Shown: positions 24,171 to 36,912 of the stretch, in pieces
How positions within the stretch are numbered: the stretch's first letter is position 1
How the letters are laid out: every line of letters starts with the position of its first letter
Assembly (NCBI GenBank): GCA_035236585.1
Contig: CP141132.1
Span: forward strand, 25,689,445 to 25,753,444
Source of the DNA: Warburgia ugandensis
Taxonomy: Eukaryota > Streptophyta > Magnoliopsida > Canellales > Canellaceae
Length of the DNA stretch: 64,000 nucleotides
Reading direction: 5' to 3'
Translations under genes and position numbers: made by a program
The notes under the pieces: generated by a model
What the model was told of the DNA's origin: nothing
Database searches by the model: none
What the model saw: only the letters and a program-made list of their open reading frames with translations

Positions 24171-26638
24171 TAGTCTATCTTTAAAATTATTCACAAGTGG
24201 ACAAATAAATGTTGTAATTTGATGCGAGAGAGGTCGATCCCACGAGGAATCTCAAAAATATGGATATTGGTTGGATTTTATTTAGATTACTTAGCCTAGC
24301 CAAAGAGAGATGGATTTGGATTAAACTAGGAATTTAAACAACATGAAACATGCATAAAATTAGAAACATGAACTAAATGAAACTTTCTAAAAGTAAATAT
24401 TTTCAATGGAACTAGAAACTTTCCTATTTATCATGTACTCAATAAAAAAACTAATGCAACTAGACCGAATGAATCTTGGAAACTAGCTAAAAATGAACTT
24501 TCCTAAACACAAAATTTGAAACTTACTAAAAATAAAAATTTCTAAACTAAAATATAACACATACAACTTCCTAAATAATGCTAAACTATCATGAGATCAA
24601 AAAACAAACAACCATTTAAAGGGAAATCACCCAATCACCATGCGCATGACCTTGGAGTTGTGCACATTGTTCATGAGTGAGAAGATGGCTGAATGCATGA
24701 ACTACAAGCTTACTAGCTTGAAATCTAACCAAAGAACTAGTAAAATAACTAAAAATCTAAGTTTTTTCCTAGGAAATTAAGTAAACAAACTATATGGACT
24801 GCTGAAAATTATGCACGATTCATGAAATGAAAAATTCTAGAAATAGTATGCATGAAACTCAAATCAAACAAGGCATGACTTGAAACTTAGCAAGCACTTT
24901 TCATTGAAGATAACACTCAAGAATTAAAGTACTTTACTATGGAATCAAATAGCGACAACGATTTTATAATAATTCTATTGATTGACTTGAAATTTATAGC
25001 AAATTCGATGCACATATAATAGAAGGAAAACTGAAAAGTGTGCACTATTCTTAGGCCTAGAACTTGATACAACTCAATGGAAAAAAGTACTCCAATGATT
25101 ATAATCTGAACTCAGATGTCATTCAAGTGAAACCTACAAGAGAAATCAAGAGACTAAGGGCATGAAAGATGGGAATGAACATGCAAAGTAATGCCCAAAA
25201 CTAGCTCTAAATCTAAGTGAAAAAAGAGGAAATGAAGGAGAGGAACAAGTTGATTCAAGGTAGTATTTCTCTTGGCTATCACTACTAGAAAAGAAGTTAC
25301 TTTGATCTTAAAAGATTAGGCAAGAAAAAAATAGAGAGATGGAGGCAAAGAATAGCTAGTTCTATACTTACAGTAATGGAGAAACAAAACAATGAAAAAA
25401 ACAACCTATGAAATTAAGGAATGAAATAAAGAAGAAAATCTAGAATTGAAGTGCAAAAGAAAAGGAAAGACTTGAAGAATACAATGAAAATAAGGAAAAA
25501 GAAATCCAAAGTCAAAAGTTCCAAAATCCTCAACATAATGTACCTATTTGAAGGAGTTTAGAACAAACTCTTCTACTTAAAATTGTGTGGAACTTATAGG
25601 GTTTTATCGAGAATGTGGTTTCCAATTTGATGAGATCTTATTCTAGGAGGAAAATAGAGAATTAGACTTATAGGTAGGAAAGTTAGGTGGGGATTGGAGA
25701 TAACATAGAAAGTGAGGTGAGGTGGGATGACTGGAAATTAGAAAGTGGCTAGCTAAGGTAGGTGGGAGGCGCCACTTTTTTAGGAGGTGCCTTCTCCTTA
25801 AGTGAAATTTGTTGTTTTCATGGGAGGTTTTAAATGGAACATTGACAAAAATTAGATGTGAATGGAAGGTAGATCATGGAGTGAAGATTGGAAAGTGAAA
25901 GGATGAGTGGTGATGAGATGAAACCCTAACAAGCTAGTAAAGTGGGAGACACCATTTTCTGAGGAAGGAGTCGTCTCCCTCCTTTGTGCTTGATGTGGAA
26001 TTCAAAGATGATTGGTGGAGATAGACAGAAAGATGGGAAAGAGGTATGTTGGTGGAGGACTCTTCTCTCATTGGTTCACATGTGCATGATCTTTTAACCA
26101 TATACAAATCTCCCTCAATATCTTCTAATTATCCCATGAAAATCATATTTTTAGTCATAGATAATTGCTTGAAATAATGCTCCAATCATGCGACTCCAAG
26201 TGGCATGGCTGTCATGGCTTGAATGACTCACTTTGATGGCTCCTTTGGCTTGGCTTGAGTGGCTAACTCCCTTGGCTTCAAAGCTTTGCTTGCTTTTATG
26301 ATAATTTTTAGGACTACTGCAACACAACAGAGCATGATTTTTTTGTGGACCTTTTACTAAACCCATGGAAAACTCTGCAAAGCACAATATAGGTCATTGT
26401 ATCATCTTCTCACTTCCTACAAAAGAGTAAAAATCCTAATTAAATCCTATAAAATCATGATGATTCACATACTTACTCTGGTTTAGTTCTTGAACATGCC
26501 AAATATTAGACTTTTGAATTATTAGGTTAGAAATGCACTTGTTATAAAATTTCAAAAAAATCCTAGAATAATGCCTATATTTTATGACACATGGACTACT
26601 AATTGGATACTTTTTTATACAAAACTGAATACTTATCA
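24171..26638 (-). mobile_element. Solo LTR of family X, antisense, inside LTR Y
   Basis: Read on the minus strand it starts TGATAAGTATTC (26638 downwards) and ends in the same GGGATCGACCTC-type tail as the X copies at 9480 and 61050. It has a perfect 5-bp target duplication AGGAC (24166-24170 and 26639-26643) and exactly interrupts the Y LTR between sequences that are continuous at 12260-12280. No internal region is present, so this is a solo LTR. Noncoding. Confidence 0.9.
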
Positions 26639-26643
26639 AGGAC

Positions 26644-26869
26644 ATGTAAAGAGCCTTACTGAGTGACATAATGAAGGACACCTATAGTTGCCACCTCATG
26701 AAATTTTCTTATTTTCTTTGTTTTCCTTTTATGAATGCCATTAATTTTTATTGTAACTAAATTAGTTTAATGAAAATGTTGTTTTCCTTTCCTTTTCTAG
26801 TTTAGTTCTTTATTTACTTGCTCCCATAGATAGTTTCCATAGTTTATTTTCTTGCTATGTGATATATAT
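26644..26869 (+). mobile_element. 3' LTR of element Y, right part
   Basis: Matches 12276-12490 of the 5' LTR (GTAAAGAGCCTT, TTGCATAGTTTATTTTCTTG). It stops where a further Y-family LTR begins. Confidence 0.8.
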
Positions 26870-29224
26870 AGAAATATTACATATATACCTCTATATTTAG
26901 TAGGTTTTAGCACTAGAAATCACTTATTTATTACCAATTAGGATTGATTATACCATTTTGCATCTCCAATGTACAAATTAAAAAATGTATAGAATTGCTA
27001 ATTTTAACCCTGGAAGAACACTTTCACCTTCCAAACTACATCATGGGCCACACATGCCAAAAATGAAGATCTGGAGGTTCAGAATAATAATTGGGTGACA
27101 CCACCAAAGTTAGAGCAATTAGGAACCCCATGTACAACTTTTACTCAAATGAGGGTGAAAAGGTGGCAAATTCCACATCCATGCATACTTGCATACATTT
27201 TACTACCTTATGAAGCTTATGGGAGAAGTTCAATTCATATACAATGGCTTCATATTCAATGAAAGTTTCTTAGAAATAATAAAAGACTAGGACTCACTTG
27301 AAGACTTCACTTTATTTTTCTCTTACCTAACCAAAAGAAGAAGATCAACCCATGATTGGATGTCTTATCCATGCAAGATAGTGAAGTACTCTTGGTCCAC
27401 ATGAAACATATGAAGATCTACAAGAATCGAGGCCATTCATTTTAGGGCAACCCAATCCAATGGTGGTGAGAAAATGAAGCTCAAGGAAGATCTACATGTT
27501 ATAAAAAAATCCCATCCATTCAAGATAGGGTAGGCATGATCTGAAGTCTAGGAATGAAGTAAATGAAAGATCAAAGTCTTAGCTGCCTTTCGCATGTTCA
27601 AAAGTCAAACCAAAATCCTAAAGAAAGGAAGATCTCAACCATCTATCATGATCCAATGTCCATCTCATCCTATGATTTCTAAAAACACCACATGCACACA
27701 CACCTAAGTTGAGAAACCCAACCCCCCCCCCCCCGGCCTTCTTAGACTTTCTAAATTTGAAATCCTTAGATTTCCTCCATCGATTTTCTATTTCTTTCCA
27801 TTTCCTCATCTTTCCATTCCTACTTATTCCTTTCCTTCCCATTAGCTTACTTCTCTCTTTCCATCTTCCAACCTCCTATTTCCACTCCACTTTCCACATA
27901 TGAAAATAGATGCCTCCCCTACCTAACCACTTACTAAATCAAACCAAAATCCCATCTAATTCCTAGATTCTCTCCTAATCTCCTCTCTTCCTTCCTTACT
28001 AAGCAATCTTCTTCTCTTTCCTAATCAAATCTTATTTCCTTCATTCCCCATTACACTTTATTATCAATTGTTACCAGTCTATTTCAAGTCAAATCCACCT
28101 TCCTAATTAGGAAATCAGCCTACCCCCTTCTATAGCTCCCTTCTTCTTATCTTTCTCTCATCAAATCTCCACCATTCTTTCTTCCCTTCTCCCATTGATC
28201 AGCTATCCATTCTTGAGGCATCCACTTCTTAAAATTTATAAATAACAAGGTGAAAAAAGAAGAAAACTTTTATCTCTTACCTTTCCCTTGTACTTGAAAG
28301 CTAAATCTTGGAGAAATACAGGGAGATAGATTACCTTTGCCAAAGCTCTCACATGATCAAGTTCATTCCTTTGGAAAAGAGGCAAGGAAGCTCTTCCATC
28401 CCCACTTTCCCTTCTTTCCTTCTCTCCTCTTCTCTTTCATTTCCTTCCTCTATCCGTTCAATTCCACACTCACTCCACCACACCTCCCTCCTCTTTGCAT
28501 TACATGCAAACCCTCTTCTTCTCATCCTTCTCTTCCACATGTCGCCTTGCATCCTCTATCATCATCTCCACCTTCCATTCCTCATCCATGGGTTTCTTAA
28601 GATGTATTCTAACTCCTACTAGACTTCCATGTCAAAATCCAAAGAGGGGTTCAATGGTTTCTTTTTTTCCTTAAAAAGTCCTTAGGGTCCACTTTCTAAA
28701 TACAACCCTACCATTTCCTAAGAACATCTTAATCCTTAGATTTCATCTTTTTATCTCACCTTCTAATGATAATCAGGGACTCTTCTAATTCTTAGAGCAT
28801 GTTTAATATTTGCATTGGATTAGTGGCATGTTAGGTTAAGGAGATGAGTAAAGCTTGGTTGTAGATTAGTATACTTTGGGTTGAATGTAAGGGTATAGGC
28901 CCCTGTTGAGTGACACAATAAGAAGACCATAAAGTGGAGTTCAAGCTTGGAAAAGAAGAATAGGATGTATAAAGAGCCTTGTTAAGTGATACAATGAAGG
29001 ACTCTTGTAGTGGCCACTTCAAGGAAGTTCCATTTCTTGATTTGTTTTGTTTGGTCCTTTCACTCCTTGTACTTTTAATGAAGTTTATTGATGAAATTGC
29101 CTTTTACATACCTTAGTTATTTTTAATTTAGTTTCATTTTCTTTCCTTTTGTTATTTTAGATTAGTTTAGCTTAAGTAGTTGTCTTACTTTTATTTCATG
29201 GTTTAGATTTACTTGCTTTGATTT
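26870..29224 (+). mobile_element. Third LTR of family Y, partial
   Basis: Begins TGATATATATAG and follows the other two copies (TTTAGTAGGTTTTAGC at about 26918, GGAGTTCAAGCTTGG near 28935). A plus-strand TTATAAATAA box lies at 28236. It starts inside the preceding Y LTR, so the family inserted into its own copy. It is cut on the right by element Z at 29225. The C/T-rich open frames around 28300-28620 are composition artefacts. Confidence 0.82.
27722..27734. repeat. Poly-C run
   Basis: Thirteen consecutive C; the length is likely to be unstable and sequencing-sensitive. Confidence 0.9.
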
Positions 29225-32114
29225 TGTAACACTTGCTATTTTTAAATTCTGCAAATGCGTAATTGTGTAGAATTTTGGAAATTTGTGAAAATTGAGGAAT
29301 TGGAGATTTGAGAATTTTAAAGATTAAATCACAAGCTAAAACCTCAATATTTGAAATGTACTCGAGAAATGTGCAAAATTAGTTGATGGGAAGGTCATAA
29401 AGTGAATGTATGTGAAAAACTGATCAAAATGCTATAAAATTGCAACTTTTGGGCAACTCGGCATCATCAACGGCAATCAGAGTTTGGTTGTCATCTTCAG
29501 CAATGATGAACAAAGCGGGACACACTTGAAGAGGCGCAACACGTAACCCGTGTGTGTAGGCAACATGCGGGTTGCCGCTTGGCACGATGGAATGTGCATG
29601 TGTCCCGGAGACTGTCATGCATGTAGAGGCATGTTACGGAGTGTGTTGCATGTGAGTGCATTGCTATGACAGTGACGCATGCAGGGCGGGTCTTGTATGC
29701 ACTTTGTGCGCGCGTGCGTCATCATGAAGCCATTCCTATTTTCATGATTAATTTAGGCTGTCCATTCATTAAAAACTTGATTTTGGGAGCTATAGAGGTC
29801 CAAATCATGATCCCAAAGATCCTTTATGATCGTATCAATGACAAGGACCTAGATTTGAGATAAAAAATTTGTTTTGACCACTTTTAAAATAGTCAAATTA
29901 TAAAATACTATTCAATGACCTACATCAGGTTGATCAAAGGATGATTAGGCCTTAGAAATTGATTGTATGCATTAAATATAAGGTAATATAGGGGATTAGA
30001 AGAGTAAATCTCAATTGATTGCCAATAAAAGTGATCTTAATTGTTGAACTAATCAGGTGCCTTAGGATTAGCTGATCAAAGAACGATCTGACTGTCAAAT
30101 TGATGTGCAATCATAGAGATACATGTAAATCACTAAAAAAAACATTTGAATTAGGTGGATCATGATGGGAATAATTAGAATTGATGATCATATGTCAATT
30201 GTAAGTGATAAGGAGTGATCCAATGGTTGGATTGTCTCCAAATCCCATGAGATGTTAGAGATTGACCCTTTATTGATTAAGGGACGTCAATTGAATGAAT
30301 TATAACATAAATTGTTGATTAAAGACCATGGATGATTGTCTAGATGTTAGAAAAACCAACATCTATGTCAAGATTGACCAAATGGAGGGTTAATTAGATG
30401 ATCTGGTCCGTTAATCTAGAATTAACTGCAGATCAGGGAAATTATCACTTGAACTTGTTTATTTTGAGATGTGAGAACACCAAGTGATCGATGAATTATG
30501 ATGTTACAAGTATGTCATAGTGCAGAACTTGACATTGCTTGTGCACCTGCTTTGGGGTATTGCATTTTTGAGGTAGGTGATTACATTTGGGATTTTTCCT
30601 TGATTTCACTGATCATGACTTATTATCTGAAGTTCTTAAGGCATGTGTTTTATACCCTATCATGATTATATAAATGTGCTCACTATTTCATGTTCGATAG
30701 CATGACATTTGATTTTACAATTATCCATGTTTGACATGTGATGGACTATACTTTATCATAGGTTTTGATTGAGCCTATTGAGGTTTATTTCACATGAGAG
30801 TTTTCCATGATTTATAGTATGTTTGTTGATTTATGATGGTTGCTTTAGCCTGGTGGGTACTATGCTAGGAGGGTAGTAGGGCTGGTCACCCACCATCTGA
30901 CTTTGTGATGATGATGACTAGACACTCGCCCCTGAGAGGGCCATGTATGTAGGTGGTGGTATTATGGGTAGCCCGCCCTACGGGTCCTTTTTCCCCCATG
31001 TGGGAATGGAGGAAGTCTCCCGCTATGGTGTCGATGGGGAGCGGCAGTGGTTGAGATCCTGGTGTGGTTGCCACTGCAACATAGTAGCCCATACTCTTAT
31101 TCTATATGCTCATGTGACATGGATATATAGGGTGAAGTAGGGTAAGCTAGGCTTGAGGATTGAAGCGGGCTACACGTGAGGGACCCAGGGTTGGAATGAG
31201 TACTCATTACCATTTTCGTCAATGTAGTGGACACACTCATAGGGCTTGATTGTGCACAGTGTACTGTTTATTATGACATGTGTTATATTATGATGTGGTC
31301 ACAAATTTTTATTGCTTGTCATGGATGCTTATCCATGTATTTCTCATGCCTTGCATGCCATAATGATGAGATTTGATATTGATTTGCTCAGACTTAAGAT
31401 TGCCATGTGTTATTCGTTATGGACATTTGTTGATTTGACGTACCTTGTACATGTTTTATCTTATGAGATTCGCCATGACATTGATATTTCGTACCACATG
31501 ATTTTATTATGCTTTTAATAAATGTGATCACCTACACAAGCGATAGCTTGTTGAGGCATTGCTCTATTTTACAATGCCTCAGATTTGGAGCGCAATAGTG
31601 TTAAGGGCAAGCAGGTGGAGTAGCATCGATTGAGCGAGGACCTCGAGGACCATCTACCTTTTTGTGCTTTAGAGATTGATTAGTGTATGTCTCTTTGACT
31701 TGTGTATAGACTTTTTGGGCTACACATGGATGTTGATATTTTGCATAGATTGGACCCAGACTATTTGTATAGTGTACCTTTACTTGGTGATGTGTGTATG
31801 AAGTTGTGATCATGGATGGACCCTGGGGGATTTTGGACTTATTGTTATTATTGTCTTTTCATGACCAGGTTTGATTTGTCATGGTTTTAGATTGAGCATG
31901 TTCAGTGTACTGATGATTTGATTTTTGTTTATTGTCATGGTTTTGGATCTTAGATGACCCTCAGGGTTTTCGTTTGGACATTTCTTTTGAATGCTGCGTT
32001 AATTATGTGAATGTAAGTTTTCACTTTCAGGGATCCCGCCTAATTTATAAAAGCAAATTACTATTCTTATTATATGAAATTGGAAAAAGGTTTAGAAAAC
32101 CAAAGGTGTCACAA
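29225..32114 (+). mobile_element. 5' LTR of chromovirus-like element Z, 2.9 kb
   Basis: Starts TGTAACACTTGC followed by TTTTTAAATTCTGC, a common beginning of plant Tekay/Del-type LTRs, and ends GGTGTCACA at 32114, three bases before a perfect initiator-Met priming site. It interrupts LTR Y. A CpG-rich island lies at about 29455-29740 and a second GC-richer stretch at 30900-31050. Noncoding. Confidence 0.88.
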
Positions 32115-32117
32115 TTT

Positions 32118-32129
32118 GGTATCAGAGCT
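32118..32129 (+). promoter_or_regulatory. Primer-binding site of element Z (initiator-Met tRNA)
   Basis: Perfect TGGTATCAGAGC directly downstream of the LTR terminus; the best-preserved priming site in the window. Confidence 0.92.
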
Positions 32130-35100
32130 AAGGTTTATTCCATCATCACGACTTTAAGGGTCCAATTAGATTGACGACCCATGAGTTTAGGTTGAGATTA
32201 AGATAAGAGGAATACTTATATAATGTGATATTTAAACCTTGACAAATGCTCCTTAATAGAAGACTAGGTCCACCCCGCTCCACTAGTTGCCACCCCTACC
32301 GAGTTATCAGGGCATGAGGACCGTGGCATAGATTTAATGGCCTGAGAAGTATAGGGCCTAATATCACATATATAGTCCATTGAGTGAAGTAATTCTTAAG
32401 TATGTGTTATAGAGAACTCATGTGGGAGATGTTGTTGATTGCAAAATAGTTGATGCTAGGAGAATTGGTAGACCTTTTTCAGTAAAGATGAGAACTTAAT
32501 CCTCATATGATTATGGGGGAACATGCTTTCAGGGAAAGTGTGTGATTCTTGTAGTATAAAATCTAAATGGAGAGTATAATTGGTAATTACAAATGAGAAC
32601 TTTATTATATGATGGAAGGTCTATTCACATGGACTATCTTATGAGAGTTCAAGCCTAAATTTGGGCAGTATGTATGAACATGTGAAGAGGCATAATGACT
32701 ATTGTACAACAATTGTGGGATAATAATGGAAAAGGATCAGAAATGATTACAACTAATGAGAACTCAAGAAAGTTGACAGGATATTGTATTAATTTAAATT
32801 GGAAGTGGAATTAATTGACAAATAAATACTGATATGGTGGAAATTATTAAAAAGTTGATGACGTAAGATCCTAATGTTCTATGGATGAATATGAACTATG
32901 AGGTGAAACTTAATGAATTCTTGTACATATAGAAATTTTGACAACCAGTCATCAATGCAAAGTCAATACTCATGAATTATTCTAAGGATTTTATTTAAGA
33001 TTTGGAGGCATATAACACTTTGAGGAAATAACAACTATTTTACAATAATGGTTAGTAGTAATGATGTAATCAAGTGATGAGTAAGAAATGATATTAAACA
33101 ATCACCTAGTTAGGGGATGGGATGGTAGAAACACAAAAGATTAAATTTAAATATCATACTATATATGAGTGTTTGACAAGACTGGTTATTTGATTTCAAA
33201 TCAGAGGCGCCTATCATATGAAGGGAACGAGTTAGGATGAAATTAATTATAAATGACTTACATCCAAAATGGATAGAATGATAATGTGATGGCTAGGAAA
33301 GTTATTGTGAAAGATCTATTTCATTGGATTTGAAATCGAGAGAGTTGTAATTGATTTTGCTTATTATGAGCATGAAAGGAATTATTAGTTTAAGGAAATC
33401 TAAGGATAAAGATGAGTATACCTAAAATTTAATTACAAGGATTCTAATGATAGTCATATGACAAGATGTGTTTTACCCATTTTTGAGATTTTTATCTAGA
33501 AGGCTCTTGTGAAGGCATGTAATGATCAATATTTTGTCATACAAACAGTTAGTAATATTGCTAGAGGTTGCCATTGTAGAACAGAGGAAGTTGATGATTT
33601 AATGGTATTAAGCTTGTTTACACTGCTAAAAATAATTATCCTAACCCGATCATGAATAAGAGGCTACTGATCAAATTGTTGATGTGTTGATACCTGAATT
33701 GTGGAGGTAGTTGATCTTGGTCACATTGGTGATAAAGGCAATAAACATAACTTTTATGTTGAGGAAAAAATTCTCTTAGGCCAACGGGGTGGATCGTAAA
33801 GATGTGGATGTGGATGATTAGAGTCAGCCTAGTATGGGCAAGAGACTCTTTTGTCAATAAGTTACATAGGCTATTGAGCTAATGACATCTTGGTGGGCAA
33901 TGTTGGAATGTGGATGTGAGAAGGTGCACTAGTCATAGGGACAGGCACCTAGACAATACTGTACGAGAGTGATAGACCGCCACAGTAGTGGTAATAGCAT
34001 CAGTAGCCTCCATCACAGTGGAAATCCTTCAAATGTTTTGATCATGGAGAGTTAGGATATTTCTTTAGAGACTATCCTAGAGGATAATGGGTCAGATAGG
34101 CTGACATTAAAGATAAAATAGAAATGGCCCTACATTGGTAATGAGGAGTATTATCATTACTGGAAGAAAGTACAAACCTCAACCCATGTTATGAAAGGTA
34201 CTCTTTTAATTGTTGATAGACACACTAGGATCCTCCTGGATCTAGGATCCAGTCATCCTCATAGTTTGAGTGTTGGCACTCTTATGAATGTGCTTGTATA
34301 TATATTTAACAATCCTAGGGTTGGAGGTTATGACATTGATTGGCAAGTATTTGAAACATGCAAGTACATTTAGGGAGTATTGATGGAGATGATAAGTGAG
34401 AGAAAGATCTTAACCTTATCCTACTCGATTTGATTAGTTATGATATCATCCTTGGGATAGATTCCATTGCTGGAGGATAGTTGATTTTAGTAAGAAGAAA
34501 GGTACTTTTAGTATACCTGGATAGCTATTGACCTCGCTCCTAAGTAAGAAAGGGGCATCACTGAGGTTGTGTTAATTTTGCATTGGAGGCAATATGGTAC
34601 TCATATGACACATCAAGTGCTCTTGGTTTTGTGATTGTGGATGACAGATAGCGGCCACTAATTGAGCATACATATGGTGTGCTAGAATTCATAATCTTTT
34701 TGAGGATATTTTAGGATTTTATGCTGCGAGAGGTTGAATTTTTTATTTTTTTATTTATATTGATGTGGCATCAGACATAGTGGCATTTTCTAAGGTTCCA
34801 TACAGGATGGCCCAGCTGAGTTGGAAAGTTTCTAGCTATGGTAGTTATATGACAAGAGTTTATCAGACCTGGTGGGTTCTTCATTGGATGCATTAATCCT
34901 CTTTGTGAAAAGAAAGACAAATGCTTATTGCTATGTGCAGATTATTGATTTTTGATAGCTCTACAGTGGAGAATTGATATTCTCTATCGTGTATTGATGA
35001 TCTATATGATCAACATAGGATAGTGCATGGTATTGGTGGATATCAATTTGAGGTTTGGTTATCACTGGCTGAGGAATTGTGATTGAAATGTCTTTAAGAC

Positions 35101-36654
35101 TATTTTTAGAACTTGTTATGATTGTTACAAGTTCTGGGTGATACCAATTGATGAAATTAATACACTGATGGTATGTATAAATATGATGGACTGAATTTCT
35201 AAAGGTTATTAAGATGAGTCATGATTATGTGGTGAATGATGTTTTTGTATGTTCCAAGACTTTGAGGAGTACAAGAAGTCCTTGTGCATTATTTTGAGTA
35301 TCTAAAAGACTCATCTTTTGTGATAAATGTATGTGAGTATGGATTATGGTCAAAGAAGATGAATTTTCTTGACCGCGATATCTCTATTAATAGAGAGACT
35401 GTTTATCGAGACTGTGATGAACTGAGACTAGCCAAACTAGTGACTAAGCTTGATAGTCTCCTTAGTCTGGTGAATTATTATCGCTGGATGATTGCATATA
35501 TTAGCCTAATTTCTCATGAAGGTGAGAAGTGTGACTGTAAAGTATGTTAGAATGAAAGAATTTTCTTATGTGTAATCTAGTTCTCAATTATGGCGTATAC
35601 TTGTGAGTAGCCGATGAGGGCGGCTGATGAGGGTGGGTGCTAGAGGTAGGCTTCTAGTTGGTGAGCTTTTAGGTGGCATGCTTCGAGGTACTGACAGTAC
35701 GATCGTGTTGTGAATCTGATTTTGATTGGCATATGATTGCCTATTATTGAGTTGGTATGCTCTAATTTTGAATGGCATATGATTGCCTATTATTGAGCTG
35801 GTATGCTCTAATTTTGATTGGCATATGATTGCCTATTAGTGAGCTAGTATGCTTTGATTTTGTTTGGCATATGGTTGCCTATTTGTGAGTTGGTATACTC
35901 TGATTTTGATTGGCATATGATTGCCTATTATTGAACTGGTATGCTCTAATTTTGACTGCATATGATTGCCTATTATTGAGCTGGTATGCTCTAATTTTGA
36001 TTGGCATATGATTGCCTATTAGTGAGCTAGTATGCTTTGATTTTGTTTGGCATATGGTTGCCTATTAGTGAGTTGGTATACTCTGATTTTGATTGGCATA
36101 TGATTGCCTATTAGTGAGCTAGTATGCTCTAATTTTTATTGGTCTATGATTGCCTATTAGTGAGCTAGTATGCTCTAATTTTTCTTGGCATGGATTGCCT
36201 ATTGATGAGCAAATATGATCAGGGTTGGATTGGCATATATTGCCTGTTTATGAGTTGAAATAACATGATTCAGTTGAGATGCATTACACATTGGCGAGGA
36301 ATTGTGCTCTGGTATAGATTGGGAGAAGATTTATGTATATATGTGATGAGATGCTTAGATTGTATTGATTTGGTGATTTACTTATACTAGTTCTTGGATG
36401 AGAGTGTGATTTATGTTAAGTGCATTATATGTGGTTATGACATGTTCTAACCATAATATGTGTTAGTTATTTTGGAAGGGTTGAAATATACCCTGATTTA
36501 TTTATACAAGTTGCTATATGAGGGGATGACATGGCATGGAATTGTTATTGATATTGACTGGGGGAAAATTTTGATATAATATATAGATTTTATGATGTGG
36601 GGATGTTTTTTCAGAATTATTGAGGAATGATATGTGCAAAATTTTTGGATGAAA
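32130..36654 (+). mobile_element. Element Z internal region: gag, zinc knuckle, protease, reverse transcriptase fossil
   Basis: The gag-like region runs from about 32270. Near 34024-34085 there is a CCHC-knuckle relic (CFDHGELGYFFRDYP). Protease follows at about 34200-34370 (TRILLDLGSSHPHSLS, a variant of the aspartic-protease D-G-A/S block). Reverse-transcriptase pieces lie at about 34780-35100, and from about 35290 to 35520 is the end of RT (NFLDRDISINRE, then LVNYYRWMIAYI). The lineage is chromovirus (Tekay/Del type) by wording and by the priming site. Old, many breaks. From about 35560 the sequence is noncoding and includes a minisatellite. Confidence 0.83.
35715..36265. repeat. 46-bp minisatellite, about 12 units
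   Basis: A unit of 46 bp built on GGCATATGATTGCC and TATGCTCTAATTTTG recurs at about 35728, 35774, 35820, 35866, 35912, 35957, 36003, 36049, 36095, 36141, 36186 and, degenerate, 36231. Units 3-5 and 7-9 share private variants (TTTGGCATATGGTTGCC, GGTATACTCTGA), giving a second period of about 184 bp. It lies inside the 3' part of element Z. Confidence 0.92.
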
Positions 36655-36673
36655 TTTCTATGAGGGGAGGTAG
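36655..36673 (+). promoter_or_regulatory. Probable polypurine tract of element Z
   Basis: CTATGAGGGGAGG occurs where a Tekay/Del-type element would have its polypurine tract before the 3' LTR. The sequence after it does not resemble the Z 5' LTR, so the 3' LTR is not recognisable here. Confidence 0.5.
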
Positions 36674-36898
36674 TTCCAAAGTGTTAGGGATGGGTATTTA
36701 CCTTGACTACAGACAAGGCACGCACCTCTAATGCACTTGATGAAAGTAACCTTCTAATCTTTCATAGACATGCTAAGTACCTAAGTATTCTAGTTTTATA
36801 CATTCCTTTATATCTTGTGATTTTGTTGCATGTATGGATTGTGCAACCAAATAGTTAGGTTGGTGTTTAAAAGTTAGTGTACTTAGAGTAAATATAAT
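36674..36898 (+). mobile_element. Short LTR remnant before element S
   Basis: A 225-base noncoding stretch between the polypurine tract of Z and a priming-site-like sequence at 36899. Probably the end of an LTR belonging to element S. Confidence 0.4.
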
Positions 36899-36912
36899 CT
36901 TGGCATCAGAGT
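36899..36912 (+). promoter_or_regulatory. Diverged initiator-Met priming site of element S
   Basis: CTTGGCATCAGAG resembles TTGGTATCAGAG and precedes the protease end of the next fossil. Confidence 0.5.

Noticed and set aside
28308-28622. A 104-residue plus-strand frame rich in Ser, Pro and Leu.
   Set aside because: C/T-rich tract of LTR Y with equally long frames in other phases; typical of skewed noncoding sequence.
32118-32129. TGGTATCAGAGC and its many copies considered as pieces of tRNA-Met genes or SINEs.
   Set aside because: Only the 12 bases matching the tRNA 3' end are present, directly beside LTR ends. No A/B boxes or cloverleaf follow, so they are priming sites.
35715-36265. Regularly spaced 46-bp units considered as a CRISPR array.
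   Set aside because: The whole unit is repeated without unique spacers, and the setting is a plant retrotransposon.
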